From Rhizopus arrhizus (lineage: Eukaryota > Mucoromycota > Mucoromycetes > Mucorales > Rhizopodaceae): DNA of 64,000 nucleotides. Below, in pieces: positions 11,413-22,808 of this stretch (position 1 is its first letter; each line of letters starts with the position of its first letter). The stretch lies in assembly GCA_024220505.1 (NCBI GenBank), contig JAKZZE010000002.1:1054001-1118000 (forward strand), in the 5' to 3' direction. Position numbers and translations under genes: made by a program. The notes beneath the pieces are model-generated. The model saw only the letters and a list, made by a program, of their open reading frames with translations. It searched no databases and was not told the origin of the DNA.

Positions 11413-13106
11413 ATGAATTTATTGTACAACAGAAAAAATAGCCTTAGACAAAAACCACATATTTTAACTATTGAACAATCCTTTAAACTTGGTCAACTTA
11501 CAGGTACTAGACATATGAGACACCAAGAACTTGTAAGCATATATATACATATATGCATACAATACTAATGATAGAAAAGCTGCCAACTACTTTATTTCGT
11601 TTGAAAAAACGTAAATTAGAAGTAATTCTTCAATATTTAGTGGATCACCATCTTGTGCACAATAAGAATATGTTTAAAGATAATTTACAAACGCATCAAT
11701 TGGCGGAATATCTTTTATCCCTTATCTATCCAGGCTATTCTGTTTCAAGAGCAAAGAATTTTGCCTATACAAATTATCGTGAATGGTAACTTTTTAATAT
11801 TAATAAATAAAGGAAAAGAGAATAATATATGATTGATTACTTAGTAGAGAAAAAGAAGTTAATAGTTCAGATCCATTAGCTTATGATCATGTACCAACAA
11901 CAGAAATGTTTGAAAGATTAGATGAAGTATTTTATGTTGATGTGAATTGGCAAGATGAGAGATACACACCTTGCATTGAAATACCAATTTCTGTATTAAA
12001 GAGATCAATTGACAGAGCAAATGCTTCAAATAATCATAAGCCAATAGAGAATATTGTATATCATCTTTACTTGTGGAATTCAACTAGAACACTTATTAAA
12101 CCTCAATGCAGATCATTGATATTTGACTCAGGTCAAATATGGACAGATGAAAAGCGGGTAACTAAGTTATATATAAACAGAAAGACCATTTATAAACATA
12201 TATTAAATAGAAAATGGTAAAGGAAGGTTTCATGCATATTGATATAAGCGAACAAATTAAATTATGTATTCAAGGGAAATGTATAAACAATAGCACATTG
12301 GATCATACAAAACCAACGCTACCCGATTGTCAGTCGATTCAAATTCAATTTGAATTAGAAAATAATAATGAACAAAATATCAGCCATATATCAATATGTA
12401 CCGTCATGAAGAGATCTCCAAAAGAGGTACACTCATTTTCTTTTGTATGCTTTTTTTTTTTTTTTTACTTTTTTTTTTTTTACTTTTTTTTTCTTTTCAT
12501 AGTTGGTTTCTCAGCTTTATATGCAGTCAGTAACTGAGTTTATTCACAAATCAATTTATTCAAGTCCTTATCCACTTATCACACAGCAAATAATGATAAA
12601 ATTATTAAGACAGCAAGAGAGTGCTGAAAACATATTCATGGCTTGTATGTCGGGTACTGTTGATGATGAAATTGAACAAGATGAAATATGCATGATCGAA
12701 GCTGTTTCCCTAAGAGATCCAATCACATTAAAAAGAATGCGACATCCTATTAAAAGTATACACTGTAAACATCGGTCTTGCTTTGATGCCAATGATTTCT
12801 TTGATTATCATTCTAATCTTAAGCTTTGGCATTGCCCTATTTGCTTTGTTCAGATAAAGCATCTCGAAGTAAATAATAATATAAAATACTTGCTTTATTA
12901 TGTATTTATTGTATACTTAGGAGTTAAAGATGGATTATGTAATCAAAGTAGCAGTTGAAGAATATGACCAAGAAGATCAAGTGTATGTAATTCAAGATGG
13001 CTTGGTTGTTTCTAAGTCTGAATTATTTATAACTCAAGCTTCTTCTTTTGATGATAGCAATCATCATATCACAAAGAAATTAAGAACTCTCACACATGTC
13101 ACCTAA
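11413..13106 (+). CDS. SP-RING (MIZ zinc finger) SUMO E3 ligase, Siz/PIAS type
   Basis: Six exons: 11413-11532, 11580-11785, 11845-12157, 12211-12426, 12503-12868 and 12921-13106; total 1407 nt, 468 aa. The strongest evidence is the SP-RING near residues 330-380: SLRDPITLKRMRHPIKSIHC, KHRSCFDANDFFDYHS, then LWHCPIC, giving the C-x-H..C..W-x-C-P-x-C pattern of Siz1/PIAS ligases. The region before it (about 90-280) would be the PINIT domain. Such ligases transfer SUMO from Ubc9 to chromatin, septin and replication substrates, PCNA among them. The tail ends in acidic/Ser patches (VYVIQDGLVVS), a possible SUMO-interacting motif. The start is uncertain: frame stays open a little upstream without an ATG, and no SAP domain is visible. 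It ends 125 bases before the M20 gene on the same strand. Confidence 0.8.
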
Positions 13107-13230
13107 AACTCACATTTATCGCCGACCACTCGGTTTTATTCAGAAAAGTGACACATATACACACACATTTGAAATAAAAAAAATAAAAAATAAAAAAATT
13201 CTTTACCTTTTTCTTTTCTTTATATTAATT

Positions 13231-14984
13231 ATGGCACCTATTCAACTTCCTTTAGATCAACCAGAAACAAGTTGTTTAGGAAATATTTTCTCAAACTTAT
13301 TTAGTAAACAGCAACCAGAACAAAATTTTAATAACGAAAAATTTATTTATTCGCCTGTCAACCCTATGGAGCAATTACCTTGCTATGAAGATTGTGTTGA
13401 GGTAATTTATATTTATTTTCATGATAAAATCTAATGGCTTTTATAGCAAATAAAGAAATTAAATATCGAGTGCACAGATGAAATTGAACAAATTGTTAAT
13501 CAAGCTATTGACTCTATTAGTGATGAACTTCGTACTATCAGTTTAGATGTAAGCATATATCACCAGTTTATGTAAAATAGTTGTATTCATATTGTATTAG
13601 TTGCATGAAAATATGGAAACTGGCATGAAGGAAGTTCATGCTCATTATATATTAACAAAATACCTTGAAAAAAAGGGTTTTACGGTAACACGTCATGCTT
13701 ATGGAATGCATACCGCTTTTACTGCTGAATATAGTCGTGGATCTGGCAGAAGAATTGGTATCTGTTCAGAATATGATGGTCTTCCAGGGTAAATTTTTAT
13801 ATTTATTTTATTTTCGTGTTACCCACACATTTATTAGTTTGGGACAAGGCTGTGGTCATAATTTGATTGCTATCAGTGGTTTAGCTTCTGCCATTGGCAT
13901 TAAAGCAGTTTTAGAAAGTGGAAAGGCCTCTGGTAAGGTCATTCTCTTTGGTACTCCAGCTGAAGGTAATATAGAAAAAAAGACATGCAAGCATAATGTA
14001 ATAATTTTCATATAGAATTGTCCATTGGTAAAATCGTACTTGTTCAAAAGCGAGCATTTCAAGATAATGTTGATGTCTGCTTAATGCTTCATCCAGCGTA
14101 AGCGTATGAAATCGAGGGCTACTATGAAATATACTAAATCATCTATTTAGTGCTTATGATCATCAATATGGTAAATTGATCGCTATTCACGATGTTCGTG
14201 TTGAATTCTTTGGAAAACCAAGTCATGCTTCAGGTAATAAAGTTATAATGTAAGTAAATTGGTATAGGTTTAACTTTTTTTTTAAAATTAGCTGCACCTT
14301 GGGCTGGTGTGAATGCTTTAGATGCTATTGTTCAAGTTTGGAATAATGTTAGCATGATGCGTCAACAGCTTTTGCCTACCGATAGAGTGCACGGTATTGT
14401 TACAGATGGCGGCCAAGCAGTAAGATCTTTTATTATTATTATTACTCTTGTTCGCTCATATTGTTTGTTATTAGGCCAACATTATCCCTGAACACACATC
14501 CGCATTTTTCTTTGTCCGTACAACAAAAGCTTCCCAAGCAGACCGTTTAATAAAGAAGATGGAGGCATGCTTTGAAGCAGCAGCACTGGCTACAGGCTGT
14601 CAAGTCAAATATACTTGGCGTGAGATTGGTATCACCAAGGACGTGATTCAAAATGCTGTCATGGCCGATACCTATGCTAATCATATGAAAAAGTATGGCA
14701 TTCGATTCCCATCAAGAGAAGAACAAGAAAAAAGTGGTGGTGGATCAACCGATATGGGTAATGTCAGTTATGAAGTGCCCGTCATACACCCCATGTATGG
14801 AATACATACCACTGCATCAAATCATACCGTTGAATTTACGGCTGCTGCCAAGACTGAACAGGCACATAAGGATACCATCACTGCTTCCAAGTGCCTTGCA
14901 GCTACGGGTGTAGAAGTCTTGCTGAATGAGCAATATTATAATCATGTTGTAAAAGAATTCAAAAAGGAGCTTGCTGAACACTAA
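13231..14984 (+). CDS. M20-family amidohydrolase / peptidase (PM20D2 / ACY1L2-like)
   Basis: Eight exons (13231-13401, 13447-13548, 13601-13788, 13838-13965, 14016-14097, 14151-14233, 14292-14419, 14475-14984), 1392 nt, 463 aa. Conserved blocks of the M20 metallohydrolases are present in order: ICSEYDGLPG, LGQGCGHNLIAISGLASA (metal-binding His), ILFGTPAEG, DVCLMLHPA, then the dimerisation domain start FFGKPSHASAAPWAGVNALD, and the C-terminal STDMGNVSYEVPVIHP. These enzymes remove acyl or dipeptide groups from amino-acid derivatives; PM20D2 hydrolyses beta-alanyl-lysine-type dipeptides, but the substrate here is unknown. The first about 57 residues are an extra N-terminal extension (LGNIFSNLFSKQQPEQ) without a clear targeting signal. 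The adjacent upstream SUMO gene lies 125 bases away. Confidence 0.85.
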
Positions 14985-15176
14985 AGCCCTATTTAGTTAT
15001 TATTATTTTTATCAATAAAAGACTTTTTCTTTTAAATGATATATTAGATAAATGAGTCAAAGATACACTATTTTATAAGCAATAAAAGATAAAAGTAGAG
15101 CTTAAGGAAAAATGAATTTACATGCTTTGAGATATTATTAAATAACAAAAAAAAATCCTGGGTAAAAAGAATTCAT

Positions 15177-17475
15177 TTATATTTGATTAATGATCTTATC
15201 CCAATTCCAATGTCTTCGTAAGAATGGATGTGCTTCTGTGTTAAACACAAATTTATCCAATGATACAACATCTGGTGGACTAAATAATAAATAAAGATAT
15301 TTAAATGTTTCTGCAAATAAGAAGCTTTCCATTGAATCAATTTGGTTATCTTCTATGTCTTCTATATCATCTCTATCCACATTTTGAATGGCTGCGAATG
15401 CGCTCTTTGTTTTGCACCATTTTTCAATAGCTTGGAATATTTCCCATCCATATTCCTTATTATAATCATTAACATATATCCCTTATGTTCTTATTACTTG
15501 GCTTTACCTGATATTTTTGATCTCCTGTAATTCTATATAAAATAAATAAGCTTTCTATTGTCTCTGGTCTTAAAAGATATCGTTCATCTCCAAAGAATAG
15601 GGAGGGGGGTCTTGATTTCACTTGAGGTAACTTGTATTTCACATCATATCGTGTACTTTCTTCTTTTTGTTCTTTTATTGCTATTTTCTGAACAGGTCTA
15701 TTCACTTCATCGCCATCTTCATACCACCAATCCCTTAACTTTTTCAGCTCTTGCTTTGTTTTATTGTATGTCATTGGATTATATCTTTCAGTCTTGTCAA
15801 TATACCAAGTCTCTGGGCTTAAACCGGTAGCCGATGTACGATACATGAATACACACGTCTCTAATAGCCCTTTAGCAATTTCCAAATCCTCGGGCTCATT
15901 AAATGTTTTAGATCCCATGGCAAGCATACCAGGCACAAAGCAAGTCTGTCGTGTGGTTTAATTTAGCTATTCTTTCTCTTTCTTTTTTCTTAGTTACCAA
16001 ATGATCCATATAATCTTCTGATAATTCACGTTGGGTATCAAAAGGTGGTAACATGAGCATATCATATCCGGGTATTTGGCGTAGCATATGTTGCTTCATG
16101 TTTCTAACAGCATCCTTGTCTAGTGAATAAAGTAAATATTGTAATAAGTAAAAAAAAAAAAAAAGGATGATCTTTCTTACACATTCTCCCATATTGAGGT
16201 ATTTTTCCATCTGTCAAAAGGTATTCTTTGAGAAAATACTGTTGTATTAATGTACCATTAATAACCTTTTTTATGTGAAATTATAAATGTTTACTTCAAA
16301 TGCACTATCACCCATTGCTCCAAAAGTGGTTTTACCTGTATACATTTGTTAATAAGTAGAATTGAACTCTTTTGTAGTATATTTACTGTCTGTAAAGTGA
16401 CCCTTATCAACATCCAATGCAGTTGGAAATAATCCTTTAATATATATTCCATGCTCATAACCCATACTATCCAATAAATCGGTAATAGCTTGTGCCTTTT
16501 TTTTTTTACAAGTGTGTCAATAGAGCTATTATTGATTAGTTAATAGGAAAAGGTTTACCTTTTGCCCATATATAGGGTTTTGCGTAAACTGAGATAACAT
16601 CAAAAACTCCAATTGAACTGTTCCTACTTCAGCAATTAACGTATCTCGCTGAGCTGATTGATTTCTAAATAAGAATGAGAGCTTAGAATTATATCCCCCC
16701 TTTTTTTTTGCTTGTTTACTTTGCTGGATTCCAGTAGTGAGCAGGTAAACCAGAGGGTGTGTCAAAAGCAGGCAAGAGAGCAATCGCCAATTTTTCTGCT
16801 TGAACCATCAATGGCCGATACTTTCTTTCGGAGAGGTCATACGCACTCAAGAGCCCACCCAAATAACGAATGATAGATTCAAACACACTGACATCATCAT
16901 TCACTTTGAAGTTTATTCGGTGAACAAGGCGCATGGCAGCATTGAACTCGCTTTCTAGATCCATCACAAGTAGTGTGCTAAGTGAATCAACAAGCGTCGC
17001 GCCCCAGCCCCCAAAGGGATCATTTGTTCCGTTCGATAAAGGTGTCAGCTCATCGTGTCCAAACGCATATTTTTCTATTTTCTGTTTTTTATTGCGCGCC
17101 AACATATTTACTATTGGTATACTTACTGTATCCGTTCCAGCCGTGTAAAAAGGATTTTTTGATGGCTAATCTTCTTTTTTCTCTTAATTTTGTATATGCA
17201 GCAGGTTCAGGATTGAATGAATGTTGAATTGTTGGTAAATGGGATGAAAATCCACCAAATCCATTTAAAACATATTGTTTTTTTGGTCTTTCGGTGTGAA
17301 CTAACACAGGTTGCTTTTCGTTGTTAGCGAATAGTGTCTCATTGATGGAAGAAATTTCGATGATGCGATCTTTATTGTTAAAAGATGGGCTCAACATGAG
17401 CCATATTTGTATAAAAACAAGAGTGAAAAGCATAGAAAGAAGAGACAATCTCCACTTTCTTGATAGGCTGTACAT
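15177..17475 (-). CDS. GH47 class I alpha-1,2-mannosidase, type II membrane protein
   Basis: Trims alpha-1,2-linked mannose from N-glycans in the ER or Golgi. About ten exons. The N-terminus has a short basic cytoplasmic tail and one membrane anchor (LSLLSMLFTLVFIQIWLML). The first intron ends so that NGYKKYAFGHDELTPLSNG is made, followed by FGGWGATLVDSLSTLLVM, SVFESIIRYLGGLLSAYDLS, AHYWNPA, then GDSAFEYFLKEYLL, DHLTCFVPGMLAMGS, LLRPETIESLFILYRITGD, EYGWEIFQAIEKWC and, at the end, VFNTEAHPF. These are the hallmark GH47 blocks with acidic catalytic residues and the terminal TEAHP calcium site. All expected segments are found with no frame break, so it should be active. It cannot be assigned with certainty to the ER MNS1 or Golgi group. 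Confidence 0.88.
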
Positions 17476-17983
17476 AGATGTATATATGCTTTAGTGATGT
17501 GCAAGTATATAAGAGCAAAAGGGAGCAAAAAAAGAAAGAGAAAATGTCACTAATGTTCTTGCACAATATAAAATTTAATTAAAAATTTAATGTTTGAAAT
17601 TATTTAGTATTACTGCCACCACAAATCTGCTTTACTCGCTTGTTATTCTATTTGTATTCATTTTAAATAAACTTGACTTTCTTTGTCCTCGTTTTATGTC
17701 CTTTTTTGTATGTTTCCATCATATCCTTTCTTTTAAATACAAGATATCTTTATGAAAATAAAATTAATTTGTCTCCAATACTTGCTTTATTTTCAGAATG
17801 ATTATGTTTCATGGAATCTTTTTATTTTTAAGAAAAAAAAAAAAAAAAAAAAAAGCATTAGATAATAATCATGTCAATTTCAAAGAATTTATCCAAGATA
17901 AAAGTTGAAATAAATTATACAACTACAAAATCATAATAAAAAATCCAGTGGCTAAAAAGCTCCTGTTAGTTATTACAGAATTT
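17476..17983. other. Short intergenic region
   Basis: AT-rich divergent spacer between the GH47 gene and the broken RRM gene. It holds an A-run near 17834-17854 and no coding sequence that I recognise. Confidence 0.5.
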
Positions 17984-18735
17984 ATGAACAAGACGATAAC
18001 AGCAACAACAAAAACAAAGGCTAATAAAGAGAAACAAGAAGAAAATATGAAAGTAAGAATTTGATGAAGAGCAAGAAGCTTTAAAAAAAAAGCTATATAG
18101 CAATTTGCCAAATAGTAGCAAAGGAAAAAACTCTTCTGACGATGAAGATTTTATTAGTAAAAATGAAGCTATTGTTACATTGGATAATAAAATGATGAAG
18201 GAAAGTATGAAAAGAACAAAAAGACTAGTTAATAAAAAGCAAAAAGGTAAACACGCATCATTTCATTTTATCTCTTCTATTTTTTATATAGACTGCTGAT
18301 ATATCTAATGGAGACGTGATTTATTTAAGCCGTATTCCTCACGATTTCTTTGAAAAGGGAACTAAGAGCACACTTTGAGCAATTTGGCTTGTCTTCTTCT
18401 TTCACGCAACTGAATTACAAGTGCTTCAAGATGCTTTGGTTTCATCGAATTTAAAGAAGCTGAGATAGTTGAGACCTGTAGTTGAAACAATACGTAATTA
18501 TCCTTTGGCTGAACACTTCTTGCAATATAAAGCAATATCATATGAAAGTATTCACCCAGAACTCTTCAATGGCACTGGCAGGAGCTTCAAGAAGCGTAAT
18601 TATCTTGCAAGGTATATCCAAGTTAAAAGCATAAAAAAATTGGGAGAAGCATTAAGAACACAACACGAAAAATTAAGAACAAAGAGTTATTTACGCGATT
18701 TATTGAAGGCCACTGGCATAAACTGTGATTACTAA
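17984..18735 (+). pseudogene. Broken nucleolar RRM protein gene (Nop15 / NIFK-like)
   Basis: The pieces of one protein lie in order but in different frames. A Lys/Glu-rich start (MNKTITATTKTKANKEKQEE) is followed after a frame change by FDEEQEALKKKLYSN. An intron (GTAAACACG..TATATAG, about 18247-18292) leads into GDVIYLSRIPHDFFEK. Then come frame changes through AHFEQFGLSSSFT and RCFGFIEFKEAEI into YPLAEHFLQYKAISYESIHP, ELFNGTGRSFKKRNY and a basic tail. The order (D/GxIYLxRIPHGFxE, FGFIEFKEAEIVE, the HPELFNG block) is that of the nucleolar MKI67-FHA-interacting protein and yeast Nop15, needed for 60S ribosome assembly. At least three frame shifts make it non-coding. It keeps an intron, so it is a decayed gene duplicate, not a processed copy. 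Confidence 0.75.
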
Positions 18736-19245
18736 AATATCCAAATTTACATTTAATGTTTTAAATTTGAAGGCGTATACAAAATGTTAAATGTCATAAC
18801 TTTTTTATTGTGTATAGTTTTGCTCGAAAATAAAATCATTTCAAATTGCGTTGCATTTTCATTTACAATAAACAACTATGTCGTTTTATTATCCCAAACA
18901 TTTTTTTCACGCTTATTTCATCAAAATCCCATGTTGGTTGAACAAAAGTAACAAAAGTTCATTATTTCACTTTGTATTGCCTTTTTTTTAGTGAAAGCGA
19001 TTTTTCTTTTCATGTTTCAGGCCTGTACTTATTTGATGCTTGCTAGACTTTTTGTCTTTTTCATACATAAATATGTAGAGGCAGAGAAGACGATATTAGG
19101 TTCATGTGCTCCTTGAATAAATCCTACAAGACAGCGAACCTCCTTGAGTTTATCAGATTAGGAAATCCTTTCCATCTTTTCTTTTTCTCAATCACCAATC
19201 AGTGATAGTGGCTATAATTTTATCCTTTAATGAAAGTTCCATATT
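18736..19245. other. Intergenic region
   Basis: AT-rich spacer between the dead RRM gene and the repeat cluster. No coding sequence recognised. Confidence 0.5.
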
Positions 19246-19435
19246 TATTAAAACTTATCAAAGGATAAAAAGAAAAGTGCTATAAGTGAATAAACCATGG
19301 CACATCACGAAAATACAAAAGATATTTAACACAAATAATTGTAAGCAAATAGGTTTGATAGTTCTTTCTAGATTTGGTTGGCAACAATGTCGTCCAAGGC
19401 AGAAATCCGCTCAAAAAGTTGATGTCAGATTTTTT
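19246..19435 (-). mobile_element. LINE 3'-end fragment, copy 2
   Basis: About 190 bases similar to 142-330 and to 19456-19665 on the same strand, beginning (plus strand) TATTAAAACTTATCAAAGG and continuing GATAGTTCTTTCTAGAT and AACAATGTCGTCCAAGGCAG. It ends abruptly in GATGTCAG at about 19430, where the other copies continue. Read on the minus strand it is 3' end and 3' untranslated sequence of the LINE, severely 5'-truncated. Confidence 0.6.
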
Positions 19436-19455
19436 TTTATGGATGAAAATTTTAA

Positions 19456-19670
19456 TATTAAAACTCATCAAAGAGTATAAGGGTTAAAAGCGATACAAGT
19501 GTATGAAACAGTGACTTGTCGCGAAAATGCAACAGGTACTAGAATAAAGAATTGTAAGCGGATAGTTTCAATAGTTTCTTCTGGATTTGATTGAGGACAA
19601 TCTCATCCAAGACAGGAGTCTGTTCAAAGAATTATTGCCAGTGGGCTTTCCAAATGATGTGATGTTAGAT
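19456..19670 (-). mobile_element. LINE 3'-end fragment, copy 3 (tandem with copy 2)
   Basis: Starts (plus strand) TATTAAAACTCATCAAAGAG and runs to about 19665. On the minus strand its 5' part reads IWKAHWQ, a stop, FFEQTPVLDEIVLNQIQKK, the equivalent of IWKAHWRFIFDSAPFDPGQ in the copy at 38755. Copies 2 and 3 lie head to tail, 20 bases apart, both ending at the same 3' nucleotide. Confidence 0.62.
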
Positions 19671-19869
19671 ACTGATATGTTGCGATTGTATGCACTATTT
19701 CAGACGATTTTTATTGATTTTGGATGAATAACAACTAAAATTCAGATGTATTTAAAGTAGATTTAGACTATCTAAGCAATTTTGAATTTTTAGACGATGT
19801 GGTATGTTGTTTAAAGGTAATATTCAGCTTTAACACAAATTTACAAAATATAGATGTAAATAACGTAAA

Positions 19870-20015
19870 TTAGGATTCTTTAACAATAGTTCTATGCCTC
19901 ATACTCCCAAAAATGTATAGTACAGACTTCTCCATCAAAAGTTATCCACTCGATCCAATTTGCACGAAATTATCCTAACAAATGTAGAGAACAAATATTG
20001 TCCACTGTGCAAATA
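19870..20015 (+). mobile_element. LINE zinc-binding-region fragment, opposite orientation
   Basis: On the plus strand one frame reads YRLLHQKLSTRSNLHEIIL, then TNVENKYCPLCK. It matches YRLLHQKLFTRFNLHRITPA and DKYYPKCK from the minus-strand fossil near 560-640. It points the other way from copies 2 and 3, so it is a separate insertion or part of a rearrangement. Confidence 0.5.
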
Positions 20016-20342
20016 ACAGTTGTTTAGGTTGATTTTAAAAATGAAAAGTTTTTCCGCTAGATTTTTTCTTAAAATTTAGATTGTAAATGTAGAAATAGAA
20101 GCTACTAAAACCTTCCATTGAAATCATATGTAGTATTATTCAGAAAAGGAAAAGAGAGAGAATAATGTACGACTATAAAAAGATTACATAAAAGCAAGTT
20201 GAAGTGTTGGTTTTTACCCCGACAGGATGCATCCTTGTTTGTTGATAAGATACCTATCCAGCTCAGTTAGATTAATCAGAAAAGAATTAGCCCCCTTTTT
20301 CTGAATGTAATGAATAACCTTCTGCCTGAGAATGCAGCTGTA

Positions 20343-20542
20343 TTTTTTTTTTTTTTTGTATGAGGATTTTATTCGGATGCCGCATTTTTAGCTGGTCATC
20401 ATAAGAAACATTTTTTAATAACAGGGCTTAAACCCACGAACAAACAAACAGAAAACGACAATGGGGATTGAAACTAGTGCCACCAGACGAGAGACTAATC
20501 CAGCAGAAAGAACTTGGCCACTTCGCTAGGGGACTTTGCTCC
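20343..20542 (-). mobile_element. tRNA-derived SINE, copy A, with poly(A) tail
   Basis: On the minus strand the element starts GGAGCAAAGTCCCC and carries a good Pol III box A (TAGCGAAGTGG, 20528-20518) and box B (GTTTCAATCCC, 20474-20464). The boxes are separated as in a tRNA with a long variable arm (Leu/Ser type). A unique body of about 110 bases follows, ending in a run of 15 A (T at 20343-20357 on the plus strand). The 42481-42660 copy is closely similar and oppositely oriented. No clear target duplication is visible. The head keeps tRNA-like promoters, but the cloverleaf is not complete. Confidence 0.78.
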
Positions 20543-21247
20543 GTACTGTTTATAGTAATTAAGAAGATTTACAATGCTTCCGAAATTACTTGTCGCACTT
20601 TTTGAAATTTGTATCGCACTTGAAAAGGAAAGATATCGGACATGTAATTTCGGAAATATTGTACCATGCAAAATCATCAAGACCAGAAACTCGGGATTTT
20701 GTTTTTTTAGAAAGAATTACCAAAATTAAAGCTTCTAAAATCGATCGATGTTTCATAATAGAGCACATCTTGTTTTTTTTTATGGTCTAATGATCGTCTT
20801 TTACTTTTTAAATATTTATTTCAGATTTTTTTTTTGCACAACTTTGATAGCAAATACCATTTAATGAAAAGGTTTGAGCTTTTTAGAAACACAGAATTTT
20901 GTGTAATGAAAAGCAAAAAAGTATAGATTACAATTTTATTTTCTGTATTTACAGAAGTAAACTCATGTTCTCTTTGTGCTCTTTCCCTTATTTTTCAATC
21001 GTTTCATTAACATTCTTTTCTTTCTTTTTTTTTTTTTTTTTAATTCTGTGGTTAGACCCACCGACATGGCAAAAGCATACCGCTTTAGTATATTGTTACA
21101 CTATTCTTTTCTTCTATCTGTACATTTCAATCCAGCAGCTTACAAAGAAGTACACACATACATTTAAATATAAAGTGTTTTCTATTTTCTTTCTTTTCCT
21201 TTTCTCATACGTTCATACATTTATATTTTTCGTCTATAATTTCTTTA
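20543..21247. other. Intergenic region upstream of F-box gene
   Basis: AT-rich with long T-rich stretches (for example 21020-21041). No conserved coding sequence. Leader and promoter of the F-box gene should lie in its right part. Confidence 0.5.
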
Positions 21248-22075
21248 ATGAAAAATGTATTGTACTTTGAAAAGCTGCCCAACGACATTCTCGTCCAAAT
21301 GATTGATTACCTTGATCAGCCATCTCAATTGCAATTGTGTCTTGTTTCAAAGTTTATGTCAAGTATTTGTATTAGAATCCTATGGCGTATGCCAAAATGC
21401 ACAACACCAGCTGCATTCAACAGATTGATGTCAGTTTTAAACAGTGACCATCAATATTACCCATACAACGCGTACATGATCGGTCTCAATCTATCGTTTC
21501 ACAGTACTCAGACGCTTGATGACAGCTCAGACATCATTTTTTCTCTCACTAGCCTCAGAATGATTTGGATAAAGAATGTGCGGACCATGTCAATCACTCT
21601 CTTGGATAAAATGTTTGCTACAAAGGATCTCGAGCAGCTCTGTGTTTTTCAATGTTTGACAGATGTCATTCGTGATCTTTTGATTGTCCTAAAGTGTCAC
21701 GGTCCGTATAAAAAGTTGGAAAGAGTGACGATTGAAGCATGTCATATGCCTGATTCAATTGTCTGCCAAATGGTAACCTTGATGCCTGCACTGCGACACT
21801 TTAGATATTGCCAATCAGGATTCATTTCGGATACAACCATCGTAACTCTCATAAACCACTGTCCTTTTCTCGAAAGCTTGATTCTCACACTTCCTCGACA
21901 TATCATACAGGCTAATACGGTGACCTTTGCTTCTTTGAAGGCGCTTTCTCAATCCAAGCATCTTAAATTATTTGTGTGTAAAGGACAAGTGAGAATATCG
22001 ACAGCTGAATATAAAGGTTGGCTATACAAGTATTGTCCTTGCTTAGAATATTGCGACCTTTCATTTGATTTATAG
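21248..22075 (+). CDS. F-box protein with degenerate leucine-rich repeats
   Basis: Single exon, 275 aa. Residues about 6-45 (FEKLPNDILVQMIDYLDQPS..LCLVSKF..ILWRMP) form an F-box, which binds Skp1 in an SCF ubiquitin ligase. The remainder has about 25-residue leucine-rich units typical of Mucorales F-box/LRR proteins (LTSLRMIWIKNV, LEQLCVFQCL, LERVTIEACHMPDS, LESLILTLPRH, CPCLEYCDLSFDL), which would capture the substrate. The substrate cannot be guessed. The ATG at 21248 is the first in frame after a T-rich leader. These families are large and fast-evolving in this fungal group. Confidence 0.82.
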   Translation: MKNVLYFEKLPNDILVQMIDYLDQPSQLQLCLVSKFMSSICIRILWRMPKCTTPAAFNRLMSVLNSDHQYYPYNAYMIGLNLSFHSTQTLDDSSDIIFSLTSLRMIWIKNVRTMSITLLDKMFATKDLEQLCVFQCLTDVIRDLLIVLKCHGPYKKLERVTIEACHMPDSIVCQMVTLMPALRHFRYCQSGFISDTTIVTLINHCPFLESLILTLPRHIIQANTVTFASLKALSQSKHLKLFVCKGQVRISTAEYKGWLYKYCPCLEYCDLSFDL

Positions 22076-22808
22076 AATTTTATAAATTTCATTGTTATAA
22101 AGCAATGATTGAAATCACAATTAATGTAAAATTTAATGTTGGGTTAAAATAAGTAGATTGAATTCTGTAAAAGTTGAATATCTTGAGTGATTTTATTGGT
22201 GGGAAATGTCCTATATTTATGATCATCAAAATCTCATCTCAATCTCTATCATTCTCTTTTTAATCATCAAAGCTTTGTCTATATAAAAAGGAGGGAGCTG
22301 TTTGATTTCTTCCTTTCTTCTTTTTGTTTTTTTTACCTTTTACTGTTCTACTATTTAGCTTTATTCTATTTGATCTTCTTTTATCGTATACTTTACTTCT
22401 CTCTTTCTCACACGTTCTTTCATACAGAGCAAACAATAAACACGGATTAATATCTTTGGCTTTATATAAAATCGAATTATATGTTCACTTGACATAAATT
22501 ATTAAAGATAATGAACATCTTTTAAAAATGGGAAAGCCCTTAATAGAGTCAGCTTTCCTTTTTGTTTTGTTTTTGTTTTCGTTCTATTGTGCTTGTAGAC
22601 GGACACCATCTTAGTACTACCATTCTTAGACAGGGTCTGTAGTCGAACATCATTGTTATTGGATCATTGAAAACATTGGCCTGGGCTCCTCCCCTTCTTT
22701 ACAACACTATGGATTGTTTTACTGATATTTTTAAGATTTTTAGATAATTAGTTAACAATCTGGCAGTCGCGTTAACCACGTAAATCAACTTTGGCAAAAT
22801 GTAGAAAT
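22076..22808. other. Intergenic region with an orphan promoter-like segment
   Basis: Contains TATATAAAAAG at 22280-22290 followed by about 130 bases of pyrimidine-rich sequence, the usual look of a fungal core promoter and leader, but no convincing coding region starts downstream. See the finding on this segment. Confidence 0.35.

Noticed and set aside
20899..21270. Phe/Tyr-rich open frame before the F-box gene
   Set aside because: AT-rich leader translated by chance; low complexity and overlaps the real start.
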